The notes: generated by a model from the letters alone, not told the origin. A stretch of DNA of 64,000 nt from Oscheius tipulae (GCA_037178975.1 JASJZH010000002.1:6685501-6749500); one strand, 5' to 3'; numbered from the stretch's first letter, positions 46,580 through 59,300 are shown. Program-made: numbers and translations.

Positions 46580-48479
46580 ATGAACTTCGGCTCCCGGCTG
46601 CTAAAAGCAGCCCTGCCCATCTGTGGAGCGGCTGCTGGAACCTATTTGCTTACCTCCGAGCCCCGGACAGCCTTTGCCTTCGCCAAATCGCCAGCCACTG
46701 GCTACCAGAGCTTCGACGACTTGTTCCCACGAGGAACTTGGGACGATAACTGGGATTTGTAAGTGTGTCCTACTACTTTTTTTAATTTAAATCTTCAGCC
46801 GGAAGCCTGCGAGTCTGATCAACAAGAAAAAGTACGAAAAGGCGAACGATGAGGAGCGAAAGACGATGCTCAAGGAGAAGACGGCCACCGCGCAGCGAAC
46901 AATCATCCTTATTCGTCACGGGCAGTATCAGATGGACACCAAGGACAAGTTCTTAACCGAGCTGGGTTGGTTCTACATTCTTTTTCACATCTTACGGCTG
47001 AAATTGGTCTAAGAATTGTAGACGCTTTGGTTGGAAAGTGCCGTAACCCCTGTAGACCAGTTTCGAAGCCTCAAAGGCCGTTACTGAGAGTCTAAGAGCA
47101 CATATAATCTGGAGAATCGGTGCTTTTGTGGACGGAAACAAGCAGAAAGTCATCAGAATCGGGTTTGAAACTGCATATCCTAGAAAATTCGGTCGAAAGT
47201 ATCGTACAGATATGCCAAATGTAGTAGAAAAAAAAACCATGACGAGGCACAAAGTTTTTGATCAATTTTTCCACCTGCTACCTTTCAAAATAACCCATTT
47301 ACAGGAAGAGAACAGGCCATCTCCGTTGGAAAGCGACTCGCCCACTCCGGGATCTCGTTTGACGAGCTGACGATGTCGACGATGAATCGAGCCACCGAGA
47401 CGGCCAACCTCATTCTCGAACAGCTTCCGAAAGATCTGAAGCGGAGCTCCTGCTCGCTGCTCGAAGAAGGACCTCCCTACCCGACCGTCCCGGAGGTCAG
47501 CCACTGGAGACCCGACAAGAATGTAAGTCTGCCAGCTGGCGAGCTGTGAGTGTTGAAGGAGTTTTTCGCCGAGGGAGCCCGAATTGAGAGCGCCTTCCGA
47601 AGATACATCCACAGAGCCGACCCGAAGCAGGAGAAGGACAGCGTCGAGATCATTGTCTGTCATGCCAATGTGATTCGATACTTCATTTGCAGGTGAGCCT
47701 TTCCCCAGTACTGTCAGAGACATTCTTCGGAGGCAAAAACAATTACAGCTTCCTAAACTGCAGCTATTCTCCATATTTTGAGCTGGTGACGTTGAGATTT
47801 GGTCGAAAACACCGCAGATTCTTAATTTGATTAGTTGATTGGAAAAAAAGCGTGTAAGACCCCGAACAGGAACTCATTTCTTCAAGTCCGACTCGGAATC
47901 GAGTCGAGTCGAGTCGAACAAGTATAGTAACTAACTACAAGAAATTTAATGTACAGCTACGTCCGTATATCATAAAAATAGCCAGAACCCTTAGAAAACA
48001 GCCAAAATTCGATTCTGACCTAGCATAGTATTGGAATTAGGGCGGAAATAGGTTCAAAGAGATATATAAGTCAGAAATCTGTAGGTAGCTCCAATACCTA
48101 ACCATCTCCATCATTCATTCTATGGAGCTATCAGTTCCTGGTGAGCTAATGCGCAGATGACGTATGTTCGGTTCAGAGTTCGGTGTACAGCCAACCCACT
48201 GAGTTATCTTCAGTGTCCTTTATCGAACGGTCTGTTCCGGCTCGGAACTAGAGTACTCATGATGCGACAGTATAGAACACAAGATTTCAGCTGAAGCACT
48301 TCGCAAAAGCTAATTTCCCTCTTTTCAGAATCCTTCAATTCCCTCCGGAAGGCTGGCTCCGCTTCAGTCTCGGCAACTGCAGCATCACGACCTTCGTCAT
48401 CCGCCCCAACGGCAACGTCTCGATCCGTTCCGTCGGCGACATTGGGCATCACGCCCCGGAAAAGATCAGCTACACCTAA
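46580..48479 (+). CDS. PGAM5: mitochondrial serine/threonine phosphatase PGAM5
   Basis: PGAM5 is a phosphoglycerate-mutase-fold protein phosphatase of mitochondrial membranes that acts in mitophagy and stress signalling. Five exons (46580-46758, 46799-46965, 47305-47522, 47559-47692, 48329-48479) encode 282 residues (human 289). An N-terminal hydrophobic anchor ([15 protein letters not shown]) precedes [19 protein letters not shown], a PGAM5-specific motif (WDxNWD). Catalytic residues follow: the phosphohistidine RHG in [20 protein letters not shown], a Glu in [11 protein letters not shown], and [10 protein letters not shown]. The last exon has LGNCSITTF and ends EKISYT. The start follows TTTCCAGgg directly, a likely trans-splice acceptor. 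Intron 4 carries a short (CGAGT)n run at about 47892-47915. Confidence 0.94.
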
Positions 48480-48662
48480 ATGACACGGTTTTATAGTCTT
48501 TTAAAAAGAATGAATTTTATTTATTTTGTCAGTCATATTTTTTGCCCGCGCTTCTTCTTCCAAGGCTACATTACACTTATTGACCAGCCCGCCTAAGTGT
48601 CGACTATAAAACAATTCGGGTCGGCTTTTTTCAGGGTCAGTCAGTCTTTTGTCTTCATCCCA

Positions 48663-49588
48663 ATGAAACTTCTCGTCCTCTTGGCACTTTTGGGTCTCGC
48701 AGCGGCCGGTCCCTTCGGTTCCGTTCAGTCAATCGCCGTCAAGGGAAAACTGCTCTGTAATGGTGAACCGGCTGAGAATGTCAAGGTGAAGCTCTACGAG
48801 AGGGAAGTCATCCTGGACACCCTGCTGGATGAGAAGGTCTCCTCGAGGGATGGACGCTTTGAGATGAGCGGACACAAAAGCGAGCTGTCCACTATTGATC
48901 CCAAGGTCAACATCTACCACAAGTGCAACTACAATGGGGTGAGTCGACATGCCCTGTCCCTGTCAATCTGTCTTTGTCTCTTACTCTGTCACTGTATCTG
49001 TCCCTGTTTCTACCTTACTCTCCCTGTTTCTGTCCCTGTTCACTGTCTCTGCCTACTGCCTCTATTACTCTTCATGTCAACTGTTTCTGTCATCACTACT
49101 GTCTACGGTTTCTTCACCATCCCTGTTCCCGTCTCTCACTGTCACTATCCCTCTACCACTGTTCATACCCCAGACTCTTCTTGTCTTTTTATAACTGCTC
49201 CTGTCATTCGCTGTTGTTATTGCACTTTCAACTGTCACTTAATACCTCTAAACTGTCATTGTTCAATGGTCTTCTGCCAGTACCTCTCTGTCTCTAGTCC
49301 TGGGTACTGTCACCGTGACTCTCTTTCACTCTGCCCTAGTCTGTCTCAGTCAATCTCTGTCAACTTTCAGTTGCGCGCATGTTCTTGTCACTTTCTGACT
49401 GTTACTGTTCCTGGATCTTTCACTTAATGTCAACCCATTGAATCCTTCAGATCTGCTTCAAGAAAGTCAGCATCAAGATCCCGAAGAACTTCGTGACCGC
49501 TGGAGAGAATCCCGAGAAGACCTTCGACATTGGAGAGATCAACTTGGCCGGAGCCTTCAGCGGAGAGAGCACTGACTGTCTCAACTAG
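48663..49588 (+). CDS. transthyretin-like protein TTL-1
   Basis: A secreted nematode TTL family protein (DUF290), 137 residues from exons 48663-48938 and 49451-49588. The signal peptide is MKLLVLLALLGLAAAGPFG. Core motifs are VKGKLLCNGEPAENVKVKLY, ELSTIDPKVNIYHKCNYNG, CFKKVSIKIPKNFVT, FDIGEINLAG and a final STDCLN. Cysteines sit at the family positions. The 512-bp intron is a CTGTCTCTGTC pyrimidine tract. The gene starts 184 bp after PGAM5 on the same strand, and AATAAA lies at 49607-49612. It is the most divergent member of the cluster (SGHKSE where others have QGSKTE). TTL functions are mostly unknown; some bind surface lipids or act in signalling. Confidence 0.93.
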
Positions 49589-49636
49589 AAGAGTGATTGG
49601 AATGATAATAAAGATTCGGGTAAATACGGAACTTCA

Positions 49637-50486
49637 ATAGTCGCTTTCTCTGTCTCTCTTTCGAAGAAGGAACTTGCGAGATTGTAGGTAAGGAACAGAA
49701 GATGGAATTGGTGTCGGCTGAAAATCAAGCGAATTGGGCTTTACCTGTACTTTGTGGAGAGGAGTAGATGGAGAGGTACCAGGGGAAGGTGGTTGCTTGT
49801 TCATCTTCGTCTGAAAGTCAGAGTTGGGGCCTGTGGGTTTTACTGGGACTGAACGGGAACGAGCCAAACCTAACGGGGACACAGCGAGCTGTGATGATCG
49901 GAGTCGGGGCAGGAATCGCGCTTACAAATGGCAAGTTTGGGTTTTGCATGGGTTTTTGTGGTGATATTGGCTAGGCAATAATTACATCTTTGAAATTTCT
50001 GGGTTTTTCTGAGTCTGTATTGGAGACGCTTCCATAGTGATTCCTTCGCAGAAAGTGCATTTCTGCTCGATAGTTGGGGTCGATTTCGACCTTGTGGTTG
50101 GGCTGGGAGTGATGGGAATGGGACTGTTGGGACTGATTGGACTGGCATTCATTAGTGTTCTGGTAATGATGGTTGCGCGAGTCATAGTCAAAGTAGTGAG
50201 CCAAAAAAAAACTTCAGTGTGAACAACTAGATTTAAGGAAACATACCCATGTGTAAGGGGCAATTTCATGCCCTCTGTCTTCTGGCTTCCATTATGTACC
50301 GCAATTTTCACTAACACTCTTTTGAGATTCTGAACAAAACTGTATTAAAACATTATAGAAAAAACTAACCGTACACTTCCATCGTCCAGCATCTAACGGA
50401 TTGCTCCTAGCTTTTTGTCTGAGGTTGGAACTCGTGAGTAGACCACTGCCTTGAGGCAAGCTTCGACCTTGGCGACAGACCTTCAT
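49637..50486 (-). CDS. unidentified multi-exon gene, Cys/His and Pro/Ser rich
   Basis: The start MKVCRQGRSLPQGSGLLTSS at 50486 is followed after a short intron by NLKRVLVKIAVHNGSQKTEG. Then come overlapping frames at 50175-49870, one with KCTFCEG, another with RCNYCLANITTKTHAKPKL and CKRDSCPDSDHHSSLCP. The last exons are P/S-rich (MNKQPPSPGTSPSTPLHKVQ, PTPIPSSVPYLQS), ending at about 49637. The Cys/His spacing (CxxC-x8-H...C-x4-C...H-x4-C) recalls a zinc knuckle, perhaps very diverged Nanos-like, but the exon phases do not let me fix one product. It lies antisense between TTL-1 and TTL-2. Confidence 0.35.
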
Positions 50487-51412
50487 CGTGTCCTGATTAA
50501 GGGTAAATGTACAGTAGTGACAGTGATAATCGCTCTGTCTCTCTCTTTCTGTCTCTATGTCTATGTCTCCCTCCTACTAGTTGACTCATGGTCCTTTGAC
50601 TTCCTGTATCTAAAGATCAGTCGTCTGTCACCAGAGATCATGGAGAGTGAACTGAACTAACAGACATGATGAGAGACAGTATTTGCTATATTAGAATTCC
50701 GTACAAGAACTGTCAGTTCAAAGGTTCAGAGCCAGTTTCCCCATTTAGCATTCCCATACAATGCTATCGCTGCTGTTTTGTCTGTCCCAGTGCCCCTGTA
50801 TCATCTTATTTTTTCCCAGGCAACGGAAAAACAAATAGAATATGACGGGATGGGGTGGGCTTTTGGCCCAACAGCATTAGTTTTTCTATTCAAGGCTCTG
50901 ACTCAGCCTAGGGTTTAAATAGCCGTGCCCTGGCTGACAGAGAGACACAACTACCGCTCTCTCCCTTCCACTCTCTCCTTAAACCTCACTCTGTCAAATA
51001 TTTACAAGAGTATTTCATTGTGTGTGCCCTTTCCACCTCCCAATACCAACTGTTTACCAAACTAACGACTGTCTGTGTGTCTCGAAAATATAAATACGGG
51101 AGCCGTGAGAGGGGATTGAGACAGAACTTTTGTGCTTCTTCTTTCGGCCGATTCGGGTTAGGAGATTCTCTCCTGTAATGTCTTATCTGTCCCATTACTT
51201 TCAAAACTTGGATACGGGTCAGTCTGAACTGTCAGAGGACGGTACACGCTCTCTGTTAGTCTCAATCAGCCTCTGGTGAATCGGTTTCGGTCAATTGACT
51301 CTGTCTGTCTAGTTCAATCCAGTGTTTAGACTCTGAAACATCAAAACTGTTCCATTCCTCTTCCACTTTTTTGTCTATCTGCATATGTAATAATAATTTG
51401 ATTTCCAGAAAC
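50487..51412. promoter_or_regulatory. upstream region of TTL-2
   Basis: No coding exon was seen. TATA-like words TTTAAATAG (near 50914) and ATATAAATACGGG (near 51088) could drive TTL-2. The start codon follows an ATTTCCAG acceptor at 51408, consistent with a 5'-UTR intron or trans-splicing. Confidence 0.35.
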
Positions 51413-52052
51413 ATGCGTACCCTCATCCTTCTCTGTCTCATTGCTCCCAGCTTTGCTCTTCTCGGAATTGGAAGAAAGCAGTCCGTGGCTGTTCAAGGAC
51501 GTCTGATCTGTAACGGTCGACCGGCTGAAGGCGTCAAACTGAAGCTGTATGAGAAGGAAGCCAGTAAGTATTCTAACTTTCTAGTCTTATGGACACTACT
51601 TGCTCATAACGCTCTCGGGAAAAACGTGTCGACTCTCATCCATAGCCTAGTGGCTAGCGCGCTCGACCGTCATCGTGGCAACCCGGATTCGGTTCCCTGC
51701 TATTTTTTTTTTCGCATTTTTCATGCAACCTCTGAGCTTTTTTGGACTGTGCTATGGCGTATAACTTCACTGTATTTGTTTTTCAGCCTTTGATGTGAAG
51801 ATGGACCAAGGAACCTCGAACCAAAACGGCGAGTTCCGTCTCCAGGGCTCTAAGACCGAGATCTCTACCATTGACCCCAAGTTGAACATCTACCACAAAT
51901 GCAACTATAACGGTCTCTGCTACAAGAAGATCGGTATCACCATCCCTGACAACTACATCAGCTCGGGAGCCAACCCGACCAAGGTCTACGACATCGGCAC
52001 GTTGAACTTGGCGAACAAGTACAACGGCGAGACCACTGACTGCATCAATTAG
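51413..52052 (+). CDS. transthyretin-like protein TTL-2
   Basis: 138 residues from exons 51413-51563 and 51787-52052. The signal peptide is MRTLILLCLIAPSFALLGIG, followed by SVAVQGRLICNGRPAEGVKL, NGEFRLQGSKTEISTIDPKL, NIYHKCNYNGLCYKKIGITI, PDNYISSGANPTKVYDIGTL and a final TTDCIN. It is close to TTL-3 and TTL-5 (shared SKTEIS/SKNEIS and LCYKKIGITIPDNY), so these three form a recent subgroup. The intron contains a tRNA-like fragment at 51641-51700. Confidence 0.94.
51641..51700 (+). repeat. tRNA-like fragment in TTL-2 intron
   Basis: CATAGCCTAGTGGCTAGCGC resembles an A box and D-arm; GGATTCGGTTCCC resembles a B box 35 nt on. A T-run follows (51704-51711), as after a pol III unit. Probably a SINE-like insertion. 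Confidence 0.45.
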
Positions 52053-53627
52053 ATTTTCCCAATCCGTTTTCTGTAAAAACTTGCCGTTTTCTTCCCGATC
52101 ATGTACATAAAAAGTCTGCTCAAAAACATGTCTTGTTTGTTTGCCGGCTGGCGAGAAACGGCGGTAGGTCACATGGAATTTCGGACTGTCACAATAGACC
52201 TCAATCTCGGATTAGAGACTGTGCCCGCCGTGTGAATGGCAAAATATGATTCAGGCTAAGAATAGAAGAGGCTGAATAACATCAACAGGAAGTATGGGAG
52301 TACTTTATAGTGTGGATCTACCACTACTTTTCCTTATCTCTGTGCTTGAGAGACAGACAACAGAGGATGTTTGTTCAAAACAGTGACGTGAGGGAAGCTC
52401 TATAGACTCTGTGGACTTCCAAAGGACTGAGAGACACTCTCAGTAGATGCCCTCTCACCAATGGGTACAGTCTATGTTCTATCTTCAGTAGCAGACTTTT
52501 CCCACCAAAGGACAGCGGGAAGAGAGATGGAAGGACAGAGCCTGATCAGCAATTGTAGTCTGTAGTAGACTTTTGATTCTGTAGTTTTTCATGGGACAGA
52601 GAGACAGTTTTTCAGAGGACAGACATATACAGAAGGTTTAGGATTAATCGGCTTTGACAGTTTCCTCTAAATAGGCTTCGTTGATGGTCAAGTGACAGTC
52701 TGTATTGTATAAGTTCATTCCGCTGCCAATGTGGACAACCCTCTTGACTGTCGTTCTGTTAGGCTACACACCAATCTATACCAATCTCTCTAAAGTCATC
52801 TTTAATCCCATTCTTTCCTTCGTCACATACATACTTTGGGCTCTTGATGGTCTCTGAAATTCCCTAGCACTGGGACTGCTTTCGTACTGCCCCCTTGAGG
52901 ATCCTTCGTGAACTAACTGCTGGCAGGATCATGTCAAAGTGAGAGTTTTATTCAAAGAGTTGTGGGTGTTGTACTCTTACGCAGTTATAAAGAACAAGTG
53001 GCCTCACGATCCGACTCGCATCTTGGTTTGTAGCTGATCATAGTCCCTGCCTTTCTATCTTTCAGTCATTCTCTCTGGGGAGCTCCAGCTCGGAACAGTT
53101 TTTGCAGTGGTTCAGCATCTGGGTCGAAGTGAACTACTTCTCTTAAAGCCTACCAAACGGGAAAGTATATGAATTCTCAATCATTCACTTGTGACAGTAC
53201 ATGTTGACTACATCTCCTATCGCTGCCTCATAATTATGCACTGCATTATGATTCTCTGACTCACTCTATTGTGAGAAACAGTGTATTTCCAAACAGCCAA
53301 ACAGTGACGTGACGGCTTTGTTGTCTCCCCAATAATCAGACTATTAGCACAGGGGGAAGCCCACTCTGTTGGCTTTATAATTTCCCAAATCTCTATTGAC
53401 TCACTCTATCTTGACCATCCCTGACCCTGATCTCCCAGTGACTCACCAGTAATTGCTCATGATTTCATAGTCTCTGCTCTCTCGCCGTCTCTCTCAAGTT
53501 TGTGCCTCTCGGATTTTTGGGTTTTTGCCGCCCAGCAGCACAAATACTTCATGTTGACACGAGTCGTCGACTGTTCTTAAAGGGCCCATTCTGCCATTGT
53601 CGTTACCAGTTGTCGCTACATACAATC
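52053..53627. other. intergenic between TTL-2 and TTL-3
   Basis: About 1.6 kb without a supportable exon; scattered GAGACAG-type low-complexity sequence. It should include the TTL-3 promoter. Confidence 0.45.
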
Positions 53628-54110
53628 ATGAACTACCTCCTCTGTCTACTCGCTCTCGTCGTCCCAGCCAGTACTCTGCTTGGAGTTGGAAGAACACAGT
53701 CTACTGCCGTACAGGGCCAACTGCTCTGCAATGGACAGCCTGCTGCCAATGTCAAAGTGAAGCTCTACGAGAAGGAGAGCAGTGAGTTTTATTTTGCTAC
53801 CGAGCGCTAAAGCTGTTGCTTTTGCTATAGAAGTGCCTTTTCAGCCATGGACGTAAAGATGGCTGAAGGAACCACGAATCAGAACGGACAGTTTCGTCTC
53901 CAGGGCTCTAAGACCGAGATCTCTACCATTGACCCCAAGTTGAACATCTACCACAAATGCAACTACAACGGTCCCTGCTACAAGAAGATCGGTATTACCA
54001 TCCCTGACAACTACGTGACTAGTGGAGCCAATCCTACCCAGGTCTTCGATGTCGGAACCTTGAATCTGGCTAACCAGTACACTGGACAGACCACTGACTG
54101 TCTGAACTGA
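53628..54110 (+). CDS. transthyretin-like protein TTL-3
   Basis: 139 residues from exons 53628-53781 and 53845-54110, with a 63-bp intron. The signal peptide MNYLLCLLALVVPASTLLGV is followed by STAVQGQLLCNGQPAANVKV, NGQFRLQGSKTEISTIDPKL, CYKKIGITIPDNYVTSGANP, FDVGTLNLANQYTGQTTDCLN. The 3' part of the intron, exon 2 and the 3' UTR are copied in inverted orientation at 42664-43086. It converges with TTL-4, whose stop is 130 bp away. Confidence 0.94.
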
Positions 54111-54240
54111 AGAATGCCTGTAATAAGATGTACATAAAGATTTATCCACCTCACACATTGTTCCAGGATGGCAGAAAGACAGAGAAACATCTAGGGATTA
54201 AATCTTCATTATAAAGACAGCTGAGTATCAAAATTGTGAA

Positions 54241-55085
54241 TCAGTTGATGCAATCAGTAGACTCTCCACTGTACTTTCCGGCCAGGTTGATAGATCCAAT
54301 GTCGAAAACCTTCTGAGGAGTGGGTCCATCAGTCACAAAGTTGTCGGGGACGGTGATGGAGACCTTCTTGTAGCAGGCAGATGACAGAAGCTAAAACTTT
54401 TCGTGTTAAAGCACAACTCTGATTCTACCCCCTCGTAGTTGCACTTGTGGTAAATGTTCAGTTTGGGGTCAATGGTGGAGACCTCGGTCTTGTGACCAGA
54501 CAGCTCAAACTCGCCGTTCTCATTAGTGGTTCCTTCGGCCAATTTCACGTCAATTGCTGGAAGATGGCTATCAAAGAGTAATATCGAGCGGCTTACTGGC
54601 TTCCTTCTCGAAGAGTTTGACACGGATGTTGGCAGCTGGGACGCCATTACAGAGTAGTTTTCCTCTGACAGCAGCACTCTGAAAGCATGATTGGAATCTC
54701 AGCAAAACAATTTGTTGAAAAGCTTCAAAACATGTTTTGGACGAAAAACTTTGGGACTATCCAAACCAGTCATTCAGCAGTTGTTGTCCAAAATCTTACA
54801 GGTAAGAAGGCCGTTTGGACGCTGCAAATGCGTCACTTCTCACGCTATTTTCAGACTAAAAAAAGACATTTTCTGCTTGTCAGTGAACTTTAATATGAAA
54901 AACCCGAGTTCGATCCTCCAAAAGATGTTAGAACAATGAAACTCAATAAATTTTTGACGTGGAGCGTACAAGTACGTTTTATCGTCAGTTTCGATAGAAA
55001 GATTCACCTGATCGGTTCCAATGAGCCCAAAAAGCAGGCCGTTGGCAGAGAAGACGAGGGCACAGAGCGTGGCGACAAGAAGCAT
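54241..55085 (-). CDS. transthyretin-like protein TTL-4
   Basis: Four exons on the minus strand. MLLVATLCALVFSANGLLFG is the signal peptide exon (55085 on); then AAVRGKLLCNGVPAANIRVK, NGEFELSGHKTEVSTIDPKL with NIYHKCNYEG, and after a 36-40 nt intron ACYKKVSITVPDNFVTDGPT, ending INLAGKYSGESTDCIN at 54241. The splice site before ACYKK adds a short insertion (LLSS) relative to the other copies if my choice is right. SGHKTE links it more to TTL-1 than to TTL-2, -3 and -5. Confidence 0.9.
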
Positions 55086-55362
55086 CTTCTTTGACAATAT
55101 CGACAACAACAGTCGCCTAAATACCGGTCCTTTGCTTTTTGTTACTCCCACAGAGAGATGGGTTGAACTGATAGAGAAAGCGAGAGAGTGTGTGTAATTT
55201 CTAGAAAACAACATGACCACTTCGGGCAAGTGATATTTTCAGCTCGGAAGTGGGGTCAAGGGATGACGCTATTATGAGTCATATCATTGTGGGTATAATC
55301 TCTCTCTCTCTCTCTCCGATAGATAATTGCCATAGTTCCGGTAAATATGTTTATGCCCTCAA

Positions 55363-55924
55363 TCAATTGATACAATCGGTCGTCTGTCCTGTGTACTGGT
55401 TGGCCAGGTTGAGGGTTCCGATGTCAAAGACCTTCTGAGGATTCGAGCCCGAACTGATGTAGTTGTCGGGGATGGTGATTCCGATTTTCTTGTAGCAGAG
55501 ACCGTTGTAGTTGCACCGATGGTAGATGTTGACTTTCGGGTCAATGTTTGAGATTTCGTTTTTGGAACCTTGGACCCGGAACTCGCCGTTCTGGTTGGTC
55601 TGTGTTTGGTCCAGCTTCACGTCGAAGGCTAGAAAAATATGAGATCAGAAAAAGAGACAGGGAGACAGAGAGACAGACAGCCAAAGAGACTGAGAGATAT
55701 AGAAACAATGAGACAGAGACAGAAACTTACTGCTTTCTTTCTCATACAGCTTGACCTTGACTCCTTGAGCAGGCCTTCCTAAAATTTCAGGCTACTGTTA
55801 GTACCAAAACCGGCAAACCATTACAGATGAGGCGACCCTGGACGGCCACAGATTGTGTCCTTCCCACACCAAGAAGTGAGATGGCTGGAGAAACAAGAGC
55901 GAGAAGAATGAGAAGACTGTTCAT
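55363..55924 (-). CDS. transthyretin-like protein TTL-5
   Basis: Minus-strand gene starting MNSLLILLALVSPAISLLGV at 55924, with short introns near 55820-55780 and 55735-55630. Core: SVAVQGRLICNG, RPAQGVKVKLYEKE, NGEFRVQGSKNEISNIDPKV, NIYHRCNYNGLCYKKIGITI, FDIGTLNLANQYTGQTTDCIN. The upstream region (55925-56318) has two CCAATTGGCA-type palindromic words near 55933-55970 and an ATATAATTTATC AT-rich box. Confidence 0.93.
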
Positions 55925-56318
55925 AGTTGCCAATTGGCACATCACTCGGTGCTAAATACTCTCTGCCAATTGACAAACAGCTAATATTTGAGCCCGACGG
56001 GGTCGGATATAATTTATCATCCGTATTTTGATAGACTTCCACAACAGTTACTCGTGAGTGTGAAGTCAACAGAGCAAAGTTCTGTCTCTCTGTCTTTCTG
56101 TATCTATGTACTTCCTGTCAATCACAAGCATTGAAAGAACCGTTTATAAATAAGTATATGAGTCAATAATTTAGGATAAATATGTTGGAAGGCGAGATTT
56201 TTGTGAGCCGTGTGCAGAAAGACATAAATTAGAAAGAGATGAAAGACTTATCAGAATCGTCTAGATTCCTCGGCCGGCTTGTCCCATACTGGTGCTGGCC
56301 TAAAACTTTTTAGTTCTT

Positions 56319-59300
56319 TTAAAGAGGGTGAGACTCAGGCCTTCTCGGTGTCGGATTGTTACTTTCCGGCTGAGCCGTAAAGAGACGTTCGAGACGCCTC
56401 TGTGCCGGACCCCTAGTTCCTGTCTCTGCCTCCTCGGCATCCGACGCGTAGGGATTGTCCTAAATTAGTTCGTTGTACCCAGGAAAAGCAAAAAATTACG
56501 TGTCGCTTATCGATAGTACTGCCAAAATGCGAATTTCGGCGCTGCTCCAGTGCCCTGATGGTACCCTTCCTCAGAGTGAGACGACGAGCATTGTCCCTTT
56601 GGGAGAATCCTCCGGACTCGTGACCAGCCGCGGCATCACTCGATAGGGCGAAGAAGCGCTTCTTGAAGGCAGCATCCAGTGTCTCGGTCTTTCTCTTCAT
56701 CATTGACCGCCTGGAGGACTCCAGGTTCTGGACGACGCGACGACGGGAGATTCCTCGGTCTTCCTGTAACAAAGATATTGCCGAACAGAGCGATAAGCGA
56801 ACTACGCTATGTTGAGAGTCAGTTTCAAGTCGAAGCAGAGATTTTTGAGGTTTGCGAAGAAGCTGTGATTTTTGCTCTTCTCTACAACTTTGCAGAACAC
56901 TACAAGTTTGAAAATTCTCATCTTCAACACGAAAATGCTGCATCAAACATGGAGCTAAATCTCAGTTTACGCCTGTTCTATACTCCTCACCCGTATTATC
57001 TCGTCCCATTTCAAATCTGTTCACTCACCAATGTCTCCTGTTCTTCCTTCTCGTCCACTCCTCTTATAGCTTGTAGTTCTCTTGCTATCTCTACCGCATT
57101 CTGAATCAAAATGAACCATTCCCGACTGTCTCTGTCTCTCTCACCTGTACCACTAACTCATCCTCATTGAGCTTGTCAATTGTCTTTCTGAAGCAGAACA
57201 GCTCTGTTGAGGCGATAATGTGAGCCAGGGTTCCGAAACGATGGCAAAGCATGGCGCAGAACTGGATGACCAGGATACTCATGAAAAAGATCAAGAATAC
57301 GAGACCGATAGGCTCGAGCTGTAGTCTTGTCACGACCCAGATCTCTTCCTTGGTATCTCCGTGACATGGACGGACAGTGTGGTTGAATTTGGGACCGATG
57401 GGCCATTCGATGTGGAGACAGTCCTTTTGCAGCTGGAGCACAAGGACGACGATGATGAAGACGAGGTTGAGCATGAAGAAGCCGGATGTGACCTAAAATT
57501 TTGCCGTGATCTCAGTGCATCAGTCTGATCTGGGTTCCTGACATAGCCTCTGTCACTCGTCCTGTCAGTCGTTCTATGAATCGTACTCTGTACTTATTCG
57601 ATTGCTCTTTTCATCACACACTATCACGTTGTTCTGACATCCTAACTTTGATACTCCGATCTCATCAACTGTCTCATGGGCCCTGTCATATGTTCATTAC
57701 CGCCTGGTCAAACAGTCAGAGGTTCTCTAATCTCTGCTCCTGTCCCCTATTAGAATGGCTATGTCATCCTGCCAAGTTTTGTCAGCAGATTAGGACTTGA
57801 AAACTGTTATATTCTGATCGCATGGCAAGTTCTGACAGATTGCGTTGCAGGCCCCTCAATGTTCGAGTCGTCAACAACAATCAGCCTATCGGCACCTGTA
57901 AAGCCAGTAGTTTGATATAGGAGTACCTGATCACATCTACTGAGACCTTACTAATCTTTTTGATAGAGTAACCACTACCGCTTAGCGTTGAACGAAATGT
58001 TGTCAGTACATACTATTCCTTCTTCAGAGCTTGGATCTGTTGTATGTCTTTCCCCCGACTCGCACATTCTCTCAGATGCACCCTCTTTGATCAGAAACCT
58101 ACCTTATTCCTCAGATCGTACAGTCCAGCTCTCAGTCTCTCGGTTTCCTTTGAATCAAGACTGAACGGTGATAGATACTTGTCAATGACATCCAGCCAGA
58201 ATTTCTCCTCATCTCCATCGATCAGTTCTTTTTCAGCCCTCTTCAAAGTCTTCTCCGAAAGCCAAGCTTCACTCTGTGCCTGCTTCCACTTCTGATTCTT
58301 TTTAGCGGCGTGGCTTTGGTTAGACATGTCCAGATCATCCTCAAGTTCGGCCTGATCGTCATCATCCAGAATCTCGGAGCATTTATCCGCGTTAGTCACG
58401 TTCGTTGAGACGATACTGGCGCGTCTTCCCAGTCCCGGCTGTGTCTTATTCAGTCTGTCCACCTTCCTCGTCAATTCGTTGATCTTCTCTGTCAGGCGGT
58501 ACATCTGGGGACTGGTCTCCAAGGGATCAGGCTTGAGGCAACAGAGCAGGCGACAAGCTGCTCCACATCCCAGAGAGAAGGCTCCATCAGCTCCGTCGGC
58601 CAGACTACTGTCAATGAAATCCATATGTGTTCCATTCGACTTCCTTCCCTTCTTGGACAGATCGTTCTTCTCGTCCTTACGAGGGTCTTCGCGGGTTCCC
58701 CAAGCGACCTGAACTTGTGTTATTAAGAGAACTGTTACTATCACTCACGATATTTAGATTGCAGACACTGTAAATCGGCAACAACATGTACATACACGGA
58801 ATAGCCAAGAAGTACAGAATTCCAGGGATGACACAGGTGAACTCGAGAGGGTGGAGGATGGCAGCGGTCGTGAAACTGAAAAGGAATGTTAAGAGGTAGG
58901 TGAGATACAATGTCGAGACTGCACGGGTGAGACAAGCCAACGGACAATGCCCCGTACAGACTCGGGGAAAGCTACCGAAAAGTTTAAGCAAAACGAGATA
59001 GTCACCTCGCAATGACAGCGAACAAGAAGATCGAATGCGGAGAGAGGATACCGTCCTTTTGGATCTGGAGTGAGGTACCGACCACCACAGCTGTCATCAG
59101 CATTGCAAACAGTGCTCCTATTACTTGAGCGACCAAGAGCTGTTTTTCTTGTGTCGCTGTGAGACAGACTATGCAGAAGAAGATGACGGGAATGACGACA
59201 ATGATGAGGGAAATGCTGGTGTCTGAAAATGGTGAGTGAGTCTCTGTCTCTCCGTCTATGTCTTTCTATCTACCTCTCCATGTCTCTCTGCCTCTCTGTG

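Noticed and set aside
48939-49450. Long open frames across the TTL-1 intron
   Set aside because: Arise from the pyrimidine-rich CTGTCTCT repeat; TTL homology and splice sites show it is intronic.
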